Shown: piece after piece, positions 7,433-15,194 of the stretch
Numbering within the stretch: the stretch's first letter is position 1
Layout: every line of letters begins with the position of its first letter
Assembly (NCBI GenBank): GCA_035456265.1
Contig: DATIDP010000141.1
Location: forward strand, 1 to 43,830
Source of the DNA: DASUPK01 sp035456265
GTDB lineage: Bacteria > Actinomycetota > Thermoleophilia > Solirubrobacterales > 70-9
Length of the DNA stretch: 43,830 nucleotides
Reading direction: 5' to 3'
Translations under genes and position numbers: made by a program
Notes under the pieces: model-generated
Databases searched by the model: none
The model's input: only the letters and a program-made list of their open reading frames with translations
Told to the model about the DNA's origin: nothing

Positions 7433-9345
7433 TCCGTCTGCGCTGAGACCAGCTCCGTGAGCACCGCGCTGCGACCGCGGTCGCCGGTGGAGCGGTCGTC
7501 GCTGATCACGTGGCTGACCGCGTTGATCAGCGCCAGATGCGTGAACGCCTGTGGGAAGTTGCCCCAGTGGCGTCCGGTCCTCGCGTCGAGCTCCTCCGCG
7601 TAGAGGCCCAGTGGTCCGGACATGTTGAGCAGCCGCTCGCACATCTCTCGGGCCTCCTGTGACTCGCCGATCTCCGAGAGGGCAGAGGCGAGCCAGAAGG
7701 AACAGATCGTGAAGGACGCCTCCTGGCCGTGCAGGCCGTCATCGGTCTCCTCCACGCGGTAGCGGAGGACGAGGCCGTTCACGGTGAGCTCCTCATTGAT
7801 CGCCTTGACGGTGTCGATCACCCGCTCGTCATCCGGCTGCAGGAAGCGGACCAGTGGGACCAGCAGGGTCGAGGCGTCGAGCGAGTCCGTGTCGTAGTGC
7901 TGGCGGAAGACCCCGCGCTCCGAGACGCCGCGCTCGAGGATGTCGTCGCGGATCTGATCGGCGACCTTGGTCCAGCGCTCGAGCCGGTCCTCGTCGCCGA
8001 TGCGGTCGGCGAGCCGGCAGCCGCGGTCGACGGCCACCCAGCACATCAGCTTCGAGGAGACGTAGTGCTTGGGCTTGCCGCGAGCCTCCCAGATGCCCTG
8101 ATCCGGCTCGTCCCAGGCGGAGATCGCCAGCTCGACCTGGCGGCAGAGCGCCTCCCAGAGCTCGTGGGGGAGGTGGTCCTGGACCTTGGCGTGGATGTAG
8201 ACCGAATCGAGCAGCGCTCCGTAGACGTCGTTCTGGCGCTGCATGTACGCGGCGTTACCGATGCGGACCGGCTTCGCGCCCTCGTATCCGCTGAGCTGGT
8301 CGAGGGTGGACTCGGTCAGGTCCTTCTCCCCCCGGATGCCGTACATGATCTGCATTCCGTACTTGCCCACCTGCACGTTCTCCTTGTAGATGTCGGTGAG
8401 CCAGCCCATGAAATCGGTGGCCTCGTAGTCGAAGCCGAGCGTGTGCAGCGACCACAGGGTGAAGGTGGCGTCGCGGATCCAGGTGAATCGGTAATCCCAG
8501 TTGCGCTCACCACCCGGCGTCTCCGGGAGGGAGGTGGTGAGTGCGGCGACCAGGGCGCCGGTCGGCGAGTAGGTGAGGCCCTTGAGGACCAGCGCCGAGC
8601 GCTGGAGGTAGTCGCGCCAGGGATGATCGGGGAAGCTGCCGCCCTCGAGCCAGCGGCGCCAGAAGTCGACCGTGCGCTCGACTCGCTGCCGGCAGTCCTC
8701 ACTCGACTCGGGGAGGATCGGCGATGGCCCCCAGCTGAGGGCGCTGAAGCGGAACTCGCCGGCCTTCATCCGATGGCGGGCGCGAGCGTCCGTGCCGTCC
8801 ACGCCCAGCCCGAGGTCTCCGGTGAGGATCAGGTGGAGCCCGTCGTGGGTGATCTCGGCGTCGGTGCCCGAGTTCTCCCGCCTCTGCCAGTCGACGCGGG
8901 TGGAGCCGTAATCGAACGCCGGCTGACAGATCATCTCGATGTCGACCTCGCCCTGAACGCACTCGATCAGCCGGACCAGGACGTGCTCGGCCTCGTCGTC
9001 GGGTGGTGGCCGGCGGTGGGGCTCGAAGTCGTTCTCCGGGCGCCAGTCGCCGAGGGTGAGAACGTCCCGGACGATGACCCAGCCCGAACCGGTCATCCAG
9101 GTCGTCTCGAGGACGTTCGTTCCGGGCTCGTAGCGGCGGCTCACCGGGGCGCCGAGCCCGGGTGGCCCGATGCGCCAGAAGCCGGCGCTGCGGTCGAGCA
9201 GGGAGCCGAAGACGCTGGCCGAGTCGTAGCGGGGGAGGCAGAGCCACTCCACCGATCCGTTGGGTGCGATCAGGGCGCCCGTGTGGCAGTCGGAGACGAA
9301 GCCGTACGCGGCGATCCGCGGGTAGCGGGACTGGAGAGCGGACAC
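7429..9345 (-). CDS. GH15 family glycoside hydrolase (trehalase or glucoamylase type)
   Basis: A 638-residue alpha-glucosidase with an inverting mechanism, (alpha/alpha)6-barrel. The N-terminal beta-sandwich (about 1-250) starts with YGFVSDCHTGALIAPNGSVEWLCLPRYDS, typical of this bacterial group. The barrel follows with GERNWDYRFTWIRDATF near residue 280. The likely general acid is in DQGIWEARG (near 416) and the likely base is in the YAEELD segment (near 581), followed by GNFPQAFTH. Actinobacterial members with this layout include the mycobacterial trehalase, so trehalose is a plausible substrate; glucoamylase or dextranase action cannot be excluded. No signal peptide, so cytosolic. The start is GTG 9345 without a clear ribosome binding site. 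Immediately upstream lies a gene relic read in the same direction. Confidence 0.92.
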   Translation of the reverse strand: MSALQSRYPRIAAYGFVSDCHTGALIAPNGSVEWLCLPRYDSASVFGSLLDRSAGFWRIGPPGLGAPVSRRYEPGTNVLETTWMTGSGWVIVRDVLTLGDWRPENDFEPHRRPPPDDEAEHVLVRLIECVQGEVDIEMICQPAFDYGSTRVDWQRRENSGTDAEITHDGLHLILTGDLGLGVDGTDARARHRMKAGEFRFSALSWGPSPILPESSEDCRQRVERTVDFWRRWLEGGSFPDHPWRDYLQRSALVLKGLTYSPTGALVAALTTSLPETPGGERNWDYRFTWIRDATFTLWSLHTLGFDYEATDFMGWLTDIYKENVQVGKYGMQIMYGIRGEKDLTESTLDQLSGYEGAKPVRIGNAAYMQRQNDVYGALLDSVYIHAKVQDHLPHELWEALCRQVELAISAWDEPDQGIWEARGKPKHYVSSKLMCWVAVDRGCRLADRIGDEDRLERWTKVADQIRDDILERGVSERGVFRQHYDTDSLDASTLLVPLVRFLQPDDERVIDTVKAINEELTVNGLVLRYRVEETDDGLHGQEASFTICSFWLASALSEIGESQEAREMCERLLNMSGPLGLYAEELDARTGRHWGNFPQAFTHLALINAVSHVISDDRSTGDRGRSAVLTELVSAQTD

Positions 9346-9385
9346 TGCGCCCGGAGGTTATTTGGCGGCGATCCCCGGCTTCGCC

Positions 9386-9496
9386 ACCGCTGAGATCGCC
9401 GACGACCTCGACCTGAAAGTGGGTCGGCGGGTCGAAGACCGCCTCCTGTGGCGGGTCGACGTCCCACTCGTCCAGGAACGCGTACTCCCTGGCCAT
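9386..9496 (-). pseudogene. Relic of an SRPBCC (START/Bet v 1-like) gene, internally deleted
   Basis: On the minus strand an ATG at 9496 follows a strong Shine-Dalgarno sequence (GGAGGAGAG). It begins MAREYAFLDEWDVDPPQEAVF, a typical first strand and helix of SRPBCC proteins. Reading then jumps to DPPTHFQVEVVGDLSG, which resembles a strand pair from the middle of the same fold. About 50-60 residues that should lie between are absent and the C-terminal half is missing. The frame stays open into the GH15 gene but there it is a shadow. I interpret this as a gene start and an internal piece joined by deletion. The family assignment rests on remembered motifs only. It might still be translated and couple into GH15. 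Confidence 0.5.
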
Positions 9497-9565
9497 CTCT
9501 CCTCCAAGGGTCGGGCAGTGCTCATGATTCGACCGCGCCCAGCGGATGGATCATCGCGCTCCGAG

Positions 9566-9638
9566 TTCCGGGGGGAGGAGTCGAACCCCCTCTTCGTGGA
9601 CCAAAACCACGCGTGCTAGCCAGGTACACCACCCCGGA
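9566..9638 (-). tRNA. tRNA-Gln (anticodon UUG)
   Basis: A 73-nt cloverleaf folds on the minus strand. The acceptor stem is TCCGGGG with CCCCGGA (discriminator A), the D stem GTGT with GCAC and a GG in the loop, the anticodon stem CGTGG with CCACG and loop TTTTGGT, giving anticodon TTG. A 4-nt variable region is followed by T stem GGGGG with CCTCC and loop TTCGACT. The CCA end is not encoded. UUG reads CAA glutamine codons. The gene is divergent from the GlxA-type regulator gene. Confidence 0.95.
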
Positions 9639-9646
9639 ATACGGCC

Positions 9647-9652
9647 AGTCTA
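9647..9652 (-). promoter_or_regulatory. -10 element of the tRNA-Gln gene
   Basis: On the minus strand TAGACT lies 8 nt before the mature tRNA 5' end, so the primary transcript would have almost no leader. A -35 element is not obvious. Confidence 0.4.
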
Positions 9653-9679
9653 CGACCGCTCGGCCGCATGGCAGAAATC

Positions 9680-9702
9680 GTCTGTAATCGGTCATTGCAG
9701 AC
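9680..9702. promoter_or_regulatory. Inverted repeat, candidate operator of the GlxA-type regulator
   Basis: A 23-bp near-perfect palindrome with arms GTCTGTAAT and ATTGCAGAC (one mismatch) around a CGGTC centre. It overlaps the candidate -35 element (TTGCAG, 9695-9700) of the adjacent regulator gene, the position expected for an autorepressor site. It could also act on the divergent tRNA gene. Confidence 0.5.
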
Positions 9703-9723
9703 AGAAGCCGATGGCGCCATGAT
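9695..9723 (+). promoter_or_regulatory. Promoter of the GlxA-type regulator gene
   Basis: -35 TTGCAG (9695-9700), 17-nt spacer, -10 CATGAT (9718-9723), then 6 nt to the ATG at 9730. No Shine-Dalgarno sequence; a leaderless transcript is predicted. Confidence 0.5.
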
Positions 9724-9729
9724 GCGTAC

Positions 9730-10725
9730 ATGGCCTCGCAGAGCAGGCCCCGCCGCATCGTCATCCTCGCCTTCCCGGGCGTGCAGCCGCTCGACGTGAT
9801 CGGCCCCGGAGAGGTGTTCGCCGGGGCCGACGCGATCAGCGGCGGCGGCGCCTACACGGTCGAGGTCGTCGCGAACAAGCCGGATCCGATCGCCGTCCGC
9901 GGCGCCGGCTACTCCCTGCTGCCCAAGACCACCACGGCGAAGTGCCGCGGACCGATCGACACCCTTGTCGTCGCCGGTGGCATCGGAGTCAGAACGGCCG
10001 AGGACGACCTCGAGCTGATCCGCTGGATCCGGAGCGCGGCCCGGCGCTCGCGCCGGGTGACATCGGTCTGCTCCGGCTCCTTCCTGCTGGCGCGCGCCGG
10101 TCTGCTCGAGGGCAGAACGGTCACCACCCACTGGGCATCGACCGAGGAGCTCGCTCGGCGCCATCCGGAGCTCAAGGTCGATCCCAACCCGATCTTCGTC
10201 CGGGACGGCGAGGTGTGGACCTCCGCGGGCGTCACCTCCGGCATGGACCTCTCCCTGGCGCTGGTCGAGGAGGACCTCGGCCGCGAGATCGCCGTCGAGA
10301 TCGCGCGCTGGCTGGTCCTCTTCCTCCAGCGCCCCGGCGGGCAGGCCCAGTTCAGCTCCCATCTCTCCGCGCAGCTCGCAGAGCGCCGCCCGCTCCGCGA
10401 GCTCCAGTCCTGGATCGCCGACAACCTCGGCGCCGATCTGCGGGTCGAGACCCTCGCCGAGCGGACCGCGATGAGCCCGCGCAACTTCGCCCGCTTCTTC
10501 CGTCGCGAGATCGGCATGACGCCGGCCGCGTACGTGGAGGAGCTCCGCGTCGAGCGCGCCCGCCAGCTGCTCGAGGACAGCGCCGACCCGATCGACCTGA
10601 TCTCAACCCGCTGCGGCTTCGGCACGCCGGAGACGATGCGGCGGGCGTTCGGCCGTCGGGTGGGAGTCCCACCGGCCCAATATCGCGCCCGGTTCAGGCG
10701 GGCGCCAGCACTGAGAGGAGACTGA
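9730..10725 (+). CDS. GlxA-family transcriptional regulator (DJ-1/PfpI domain plus AraC HTH)
   Basis: A 331-residue regulator. Residues about 8-190 form a DJ-1/PfpI (class I amidotransferase-like) domain beginning RRIVILAFPGVQPLDVIGPGEVF, with the elbow cysteine in SVCSGSFLLARAGLL. Residues about 225-325 hold an AraC-type double helix-turn-helix (ETLAERTAMSPRNFARFFRREIGMTPAAYVEELRVERARQLLE, then CGFGTPETMRRAFGRRVGVPPAQYRARF). In this family the PfpI part usually senses a ligand rather than acting as an enzyme. The next gene, 2 nt downstream, encodes a stand-alone enzyme of the same fold, so this protein probably controls it. A palindrome over its -35 region suggests autoregulation. The ligand is unknown. 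Confidence 0.93.
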   Translation: MASQSRPRRIVILAFPGVQPLDVIGPGEVFAGADAISGGGAYTVEVVANKPDPIAVRGAGYSLLPKTTTAKCRGPIDTLVVAGGIGVRTAEDDLELIRWIRSAARRSRRVTSVCSGSFLLARAGLLEGRTVTTHWASTEELARRHPELKVDPNPIFVRDGEVWTSAGVTSGMDLSLALVEEDLGREIAVEIARWLVLFLQRPGGQAQFSSHLSAQLAERRPLRELQSWIADNLGADLRVETLAERTAMSPRNFARFFRREIGMTPAAYVEELRVERARQLLEDSADPIDLISTRCGFGTPETMRRAFGRRVGVPPAQYRARFRRAPALRGD

Positions 10726-10727
10726 GC

Positions 10728-11381
10728 ATGCAGATCGCGTACCTGCTCTACGAGCGCTTCACGGCCCTCGACATCACCGGCCCGCACGACGTCTTCAACT
10801 CGGTCCCCGGCAACGAGGCGATCTTCGTCGCCGAGCAGGCCGGGCCGGTCCGCAACGAGTCGGACACCCTCTCGTTGGTGGCCGACGCCTCGCTCGACGA
10901 GGTCCGGACCCCGGACATCGTGGTCGTGCCCGGCGGCTTCGGGAACCGGGTCCTCCTCGAGCACGAGCCGCTTCACGACTGGATCAGGACCGTCCACGAG
11001 AACACGACCTGGACGACCTCCGTGTGCACCGGCTCCCTGCTGCTCGCCGCCGCCGGCCTGCTCGACGGCGTGCCCGCCACCACACACTGGCTCGCCCGCG
11101 ACCTCCTCGCCGAGCTCGGCGCGAACCCGGTCCCCGATCGCGTGGTCAAGCACGGCAAGATCGTCACCGCCGCCGGCGTATCCTCGGGCATCGACATGGC
11201 GCTGCGCCTCGTCCAGCAGATCAACGGTGACGAGGTCGCCCAGGCGGTCCAGCTCGGCATCGAGTACGACCCGGAGCCGCCGTTCGACGCGGGGTCCCCG
11301 GAGAAGGCGCCCCAGCCGATCGTCGACCTGGTCAGCGCCGCGTTTCAGGCCCAGGGCGACCCGCTCGGCGAGCGCCGTTGA
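10728..11381 (+). CDS. DJ-1/PfpI family enzyme, isonitrile hydratase-like
   Basis: A 217-residue cytosolic protein with the DJ-1/PfpI fold. It starts MQIAYLLYERFTALDITGPHDVF, with Asp15, and has the nucleophile elbow SVCTGSLLLAAAGLL with Cys100, then ATTHW. In Pseudomonas isonitrile hydratase (InhA) the key residues are Asp17 and Cys101 in the same contexts, so hydration of an isonitrile to an N-formamide is a reasonable guess. Related proteins have other or unknown roles. The ATG at 10728 has a good ribosome binding site (GAGAGGAG) and lies 2 nt after the regulator stop, forming a two-gene operon. The N-terminal domain of that regulator is its paralog. Confidence 0.85.
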   Translation: MQIAYLLYERFTALDITGPHDVFNSVPGNEAIFVAEQAGPVRNESDTLSLVADASLDEVRTPDIVVVPGGFGNRVLLEHEPLHDWIRTVHENTTWTTSVCTGSLLLAAAGLLDGVPATTHWLARDLLAELGANPVPDRVVKHGKIVTAAGVSSGIDMALRLVQQINGDEVAQAVQLGIEYDPEPPFDAGSPEKAPQPIVDLVSAAFQAQGDPLGERR

Positions 11382-11436
11382 GCGCGGCTGGCGGATCGGC
11401 GCAGCCGCCCGCCCGCACCGGCCCCTCAGCTCGGAA

Positions 11437-11442
11437 TACTCT
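11437..11442 (+). promoter_or_regulatory. -10 element of glmU, leaderless type
   Basis: TACTCT lies exactly 6 nt before the GTG at 11449, with no Shine-Dalgarno sequence. It fixes the glmU start, since the frame is open much further upstream. Confidence 0.55.
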
Positions 11443-11448
11443 TTCGGG

Positions 11449-12843
11449 GTGAACGCTCCCACCGCCCTGATCATGGCCGCGGGCCAGGGCACTCGCATGC
11501 GATCCGAGCTGCCCAAGGTCCTGCACGAGATCTGCGGACGCCCGATCGTTGCCTGGCCGATTCTCGCCGCGCAGGAGGCCGGCGCCGGCCGCATCTGCGT
11601 GATCGTCTCGCCCGATCGCGACCTCTCCTCGGCGCTCCCGAACGGCACCGAGACGATCGTCCAGCCGGAGGCCGACGGGACCGGCGGCGCCCTTCGCGCC
11701 GCCTCCGACGTCGTCCGCGACTCGGACACCGTCCTGATCCTCTCCGGCGACCACCCACTCGTCTCGGCGCAGATCATCGACGAGCTCATCTCGACGCACC
11801 GCGATGCCGGCGCCGCGGCGACGGTGATGACCACGGAGATGGAGGATCCGGGGTCCTACGGCCGGATCGTTCGAGGCGCCGACGGCGACATCGAGCGCAT
11901 CGTCGAGGCGAAGGCGCCGGGCGACGCCACCGCGGAGGAGCTGGCGATCAAGGAGGTCAACGCAGGTACCTACGCGTTCGCCGGAAGCGACCTCGCGGAG
12001 GCCCTCGAGCGTCTCGACAACGACAACGCGCAGGGCGAGTACTACCTCGGCGACGTCCTGCCGGTCCTGCGCGAGTCCGGTCGGCGCGTGGCGGCCTACC
12101 GAGCCCCTGACCCGGGCGTCAATCTCGGCATCAACGACCGGGCCGACCTCGCGCGCGTCGCGGGCGAGGCGCGCCGCCGGATCCTGACGGCGCACATGCG
12201 CGCCGGCGTCACCATCGAGGACCCCGGGGCGACCTGGATCGACGCCGACGTCGAGATCGCTCCCGACACCACCATCCTGCCCGGGACGACCCTCCGCGGC
12301 CACTCGTCCATCGGCGGGGGCAGCACGATCGGCCCGCTGACGACGCTGCTGGACTCGCGGATCGGCGAGCGGGCGACGGTGCTCCACTCCTACCTGACCA
12401 GCTGCGAGGTCGCGGACGAGGCCATCGTCGGGCCCTTCACCTACCTTCGCCCGGACGCCCGCATCGGCAAGGGCGCCAAGGCCGGCACCTTCGTCGAGAT
12501 CAAGAACTCGGAGGTCCGTGCCGGCGCCAAGGTCCCCCACCTCTCCTACATCGGCGACACCGAGGTGGGGGAGGGATCGAACCTCGGGGCGTCAACGGTC
12601 ACCGCCAACTACGACGGCCGGAACAAATATCGCACCAAAATCGGGAAGAACGTTCACACCGGCGTCGACACGACCTTCGTCGCCCCCGTGGAGATTGGCG
12701 ACGAGGCATACACTGGGGCCGGCTCGGTGATCACCGAGGACGTTCCCCCCGGGGCATTGGGAATCTCGAGGGCGGAGCAGAAGAACGTCGAGGGCTACGC
12801 GGCGAAGAAGGCCAAGGAATCGGGCGAGGACGAGCACTCTTGA
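11449..12843 (+). CDS. glmU: Bifunctional GlcNAc-1-phosphate uridyltransferase / GlcN-1-phosphate acetyltransferase
   Basis: Makes UDP-GlcNAc, the precursor of peptidoglycan, in two steps. The N-terminal pyrophosphorylase domain (about 1-230) opens with LIMAAGQGTRMRSELPKVLHEICG, the nucleotide-binding signature. The C-terminal left-handed beta-helix (about 250-450) has hexapeptide repeats and the acetyltransferase site KVPHLSYIGD, whose histidine is the expected catalytic base, then GASTVTANYDGRNKYRTKIG. At 464 residues the length is normal. I chose GTG 11449 because the conserved N-terminus begins there and a -10 element lies 6 nt upstream. The stop overlaps the start of prs (TTGA). The glmU-prs pair is conserved in Gram-positive bacteria. 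Confidence 0.97.
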   Translation: MNAPTALIMAAGQGTRMRSELPKVLHEICGRPIVAWPILAAQEAGAGRICVIVSPDRDLSSALPNGTETIVQPEADGTGGALRAASDVVRDSDTVLILSGDHPLVSAQIIDELISTHRDAGAAATVMTTEMEDPGSYGRIVRGADGDIERIVEAKAPGDATAEELAIKEVNAGTYAFAGSDLAEALERLDNDNAQGEYYLGDVLPVLRESGRRVAAYRAPDPGVNLGINDRADLARVAGEARRRILTAHMRAGVTIEDPGATWIDADVEIAPDTTILPGTTLRGHSSIGGGSTIGPLTTLLDSRIGERATVLHSYLTSCEVADEAIVGPFTYLRPDARIGKGAKAGTFVEIKNSEVRAGAKVPHLSYIGDTEVGEGSNLGASTVTANYDGRNKYRTKIGKNVHTGVDTTFVAPVEIGDEAYTGAGSVITEDVPPGALGISRAEQKNVEGYAAKKAKESGEDEHS

Positions 12844-13868
12844 GCACGATCGAGCAGACGCAGCCGGTCACCGAGATCGTTCAGGACTACCGCAAGCGCC
12901 TGATGGTGTTCGGCGGCCGCGCGTCGATGGAGCTCGCCGCCAGGATCGCCCGCCACCTCGACGTCACGCCGGGCGAGGTGACGCTGAAGACCTTCTCCAA
13001 CGGTGAGGTCTACTGCCGCTACGAGGAGTCGATCCGCGGGGCCGACGTCTTCATCGTCCAGTCGACCGCAGCCAACGAGTCCGAGGGCATGACGCCCAAC
13101 GACGCGCTCATGGAGCTGCTCGCGATGATCGACGCGGCCCAGGGCGCCTCCGCCCACCGGATCATCGCCGTGATGCCCTGGTACGGCTACGCGCGGCAGG
13201 ACAAGAAGTCGGCTCCCCGCGAGCCGATCTCCGCCCGGATCGTCGCCAAGTGCCTCGAGGGCGTCGGCGTCGACCGCGTCCTGACGATGGATCTCCACGC
13301 CGGCCAGGTGCAGGGCTTCTTCAACGTCCCGCTCGACCACATGACCGCGATGCCGATGCTCACCCAGTGGGTCGCCGACCAGGGCTTCGACGAGGAGCCG
13401 GTGATCGTCTCGCCCGACGCCGGCCGGGTGAAGACGGCCCGCAACTTCGCGCGCAAGATCGGCACGACCTGGGCGGTCATGGAGAAGGAGCGCCCCGCGC
13501 AGCAGGTCGCCGAGATCGGCTACGTCGTCGGCGACGTCAAGGGCAAGACCGCGATCCTGGTGGACGACATGATCGACACGGCGGGAACCCTCACCGCGGC
13601 GGCTCGCACCGTCCTCGACGAGGGCGCGGCGCGGGTGTGCGCGGTCGCGACCCACGGTGTCTTCTCCGGCCCGGCCTACGAGCGGCTTGTCCCCGAGAGC
13701 TCAGGTCTCGAGCGGATCGTCGTCACCGACACGATCCCGCAGCGGCCGGGCGCCCCGGACAACATCACGGTCCTCTCCACGGCGCAGACGCTCGCCGACT
13801 CGATCCGGCGGATCTTCACCGATGACTCGGTGTCCGAGATCTTCGCCGGCGAGAACCAGCTCTTCTAG
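12840..13868 (+). CDS. prs: Ribose-phosphate pyrophosphokinase (PRPP synthetase)
   Basis: Makes PRPP from ribose 5-phosphate and ATP for nucleotide, His and Trp synthesis. Of 342 residues, the N-terminal domain carries KTFSNGEVYCRYEESIRGADVFIVQS, the ATP region has MPWYGYARQDKKSAPREPISA, the middle has MDLHAGQVQGFF, and the PRPP-binding loop is VDDMIDTAGTL. This is the class I layout, slightly longer than usual (about 315) because of a 20-residue N-terminal lead and a C-terminal tail. The start appears to be TTG 12840, overlapping the glmU stop (TTGA). The gene after it is on the opposite strand, ending 29 nt away, with no clear terminator between. Confidence 0.96.
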   Translation: MSTIEQTQPVTEIVQDYRKRLMVFGGRASMELAARIARHLDVTPGEVTLKTFSNGEVYCRYEESIRGADVFIVQSTAANESEGMTPNDALMELLAMIDAAQGASAHRIIAVMPWYGYARQDKKSAPREPISARIVAKCLEGVGVDRVLTMDLHAGQVQGFFNVPLDHMTAMPMLTQWVADQGFDEEPVIVSPDAGRVKTARNFARKIGTTWAVMEKERPAQQVAEIGYVVGDVKGKTAILVDDMIDTAGTLTAAARTVLDEGAARVCAVATHGVFSGPAYERLVPESSGLERIVVTDTIPQRPGAPDNITVLSTAQTLADSIRRIFTDDSVSEIFAGENQLF

Positions 13869-13897
13869 CGGCCGCTTTATGGGCGCGCTCTGACGGG

Positions 13898-14365
13898 TCA
13901 GCCGGTCGTAACGTCGTTGACCAGCCAGGAGCCGTCCGGCTGCTTCTGGAGCCCGACGATCTGACTCCCCTGCCCGGGGGCGTCCTCCGATTCGGAGGTG
14001 ACGGCGGCCTCCGCCACCCCGCCGTTCACCCTGACCTCCTCGAGGGTCAGCTTCGTCTCCGCGCCGGAGGTGTGCTCGCGGAAGTACGCCGGGCACTTCG
14101 AGCGCGCCTCGCCCTCCTCATCGGTTCCCCCGGGGCCGATCGAGCGCTCATCCTTGTAGCTGCGGGAGAGCAGCTCGCAGAGCTTCGTGAAGTGCTTCCC
14201 GTTGTAGGCGTCGACGTAGGCCTGGGCGGCGCGTCCGGCCGGTGTGTCCAGGCCGTTGTCGTCGCCTCCGCCGCCGCAGCCGGCGAACGCTCCGGCGCAG
14301 AGCGCCGCCGCCACCGCCAGGCCGATTCCGACGCGCCTCATCCGCGCAGAGTGAATCAACTCCAT
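13898..14365 (-). CDS. Small predicted lipoprotein
   Basis: A 155-residue protein with a lipoprotein signal: MELIHSARMRR, a hydrophobic stretch (VGIGLAVAAALCAGAF) and a lipobox-like FAGC with Cys30, followed by a glycine/aspartate-rich spacer. The mature part resembles small NTF2-like extracellular proteins: AAQAYVDAYNGKHFTKLCELLS at the start and QPDGSWLVNDV at the end. NTF2-like is my inference. I took ATG 14365 because GGAG lies 7 nt upstream; ATG 14341 (MRRVGIG) is the alternative. It is divergent from the GDPD gene and convergent with prs. Expected location is the outer face of the cytoplasmic membrane; function unknown. Confidence 0.8.
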   Translation of the reverse strand: MELIHSARMRRVGIGLAVAAALCAGAFAGCGGGGDDNGLDTPAGRAAQAYVDAYNGKHFTKLCELLSRSYKDERSIGPGGTDEEGEARSKCPAYFREHTSGAETKLTLEEVRVNGGVAEAAVTSESEDAPGQGSQIVGLQKQPDGSWLVNDVTTG

Positions 14366-14402
14366 CGGTCCACTCCAGAAGCGAGTTCCCGCGCAAGTCC
14401 TC

Positions 14403-14408
14403 TAGGGT
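14403..14408 (+). promoter_or_regulatory. -10 element of the GDPD gene
   Basis: TAGGGT ends 9 nt before the ATG at 14418 and no Shine-Dalgarno sequence is present. A leaderless or nearly leaderless transcript is likely. Confidence 0.4.
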
Positions 14409-14417
14409 GACCCGCCC

Positions 14418-15194
14418 ATGTCGGCGGAAGAGGCGGAGGACAGGCAGGAGCGCGGGGAGGCGGTCCCCGCGTACAGGCGCGTCGGCCACAAGGGCGCCGA
14501 CGCGATCGTGACCGGCAACACGGCCGAGAGCTTCGACGCCGCCGTGGAGGTCGGGGTCGACATGATCGAGCTCGACGTCCTCCGCGCCAAGGAGGGCAAG
14601 CTGATCGTCGCCCACGACCACCACGACGCGTTGATGCGCAAGCCGATGGACCTGGCGGAGGCGCTCGACCTCTTCCTGGAGCCGCCCCTCGACGAGGTCG
14701 AGATCGACTGCGACCTGAAGCTGGCCGGTAGGGAGGCCGAGCTCGCCGGCGCGCTCTCGGGCCGCGGCCTGGTCGAGCGGGCGATGGTCTCGACCATGGA
14801 GATCGAGAGCCTGCTGAAGCTGCGCCAGCTCGAGCCCGATCTGCGACTCGGCTGGACCTATCCCAAGACGCGGCGCGACTGGACGCAGTACGGCTGGGCC
14901 GGGCCCGCCCTCCGCGCCGGGCTCGCCGCGATCCGTCGCCGCTTCCCGGGCATCCTCGAGAAGAGGGGCCCGAGGCTCGGCGTCCGCGCCGTCTGGGCCT
15001 ATCACCCGATCATCACGCCGCGCCTCGTGGACGCCGCGGGGAAGGTAGGCGTGGAGCTGATTGCCTGGACCGTCGACGACGCGGAGCGGATACGTGAGCT
15101 CCTCGACATGGGTGTCGACGGCATCTGCTCCAACGATCCGCGGCTGTTCGAGGTCGCCGAGCGGCAGCTTTCCCCCACGGCGGCGGAGAGCTAG
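14418..15194 (+). CDS. Glycerophosphodiester phosphodiesterase family protein
   Basis: A 258-residue TIM-barrel hydrolase expected to cleave glycerophosphodiesters into glycerol 3-phosphate and an alcohol. Visible motifs are VGHKGADA with the first catalytic histidine (the usual GHRG reads GHKG), MIELDV with the metal-binding Glu and Asp, and IVAHDHHD with the second histidine. The usual ENT motif reads GNTAESF, so its glutamate is replaced by glycine, which may alter the substrate. The C-terminus has AWTVDDAERIRELLDMGVDGICSNDP, the standard end of the barrel. No signal peptide. Its stop overlaps the stop of the convergent kinase gene within one CTAG. Family is certain; the substrate is not. 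Confidence 0.9.
   Translation: MSAEEAEDRQERGEAVPAYRRVGHKGADAIVTGNTAESFDAAVEVGVDMIELDVLRAKEGKLIVAHDHHDALMRKPMDLAEALDLFLEPPLDEVEIDCDLKLAGREAELAGALSGRGLVERAMVSTMEIESLLKLRQLEPDLRLGWTYPKTRRDWTQYGWAGPALRAGLAAIRRRFPGILEKRGPRLGVRAVWAYHPIITPRLVDAAGKVGVELIAWTVDDAERIRELLDMGVDGICSNDPRLFEVAERQLSPTAAES

Noticed and set aside
8699..9385. Continuation of the SRPBCC-like minus-strand frame through the GH15 gene (265 codons in all)
   Set aside because: After about residue 37 the frame lies on top of GH15 codons and loses any family similarity, so only the beginning is kept as a relic.
9497..9565. A terminator or second tRNA next to tRNA-Gln
   Set aside because: No stem-loop with a T tract and no second cloverleaf could be drawn in the flanking sequence.
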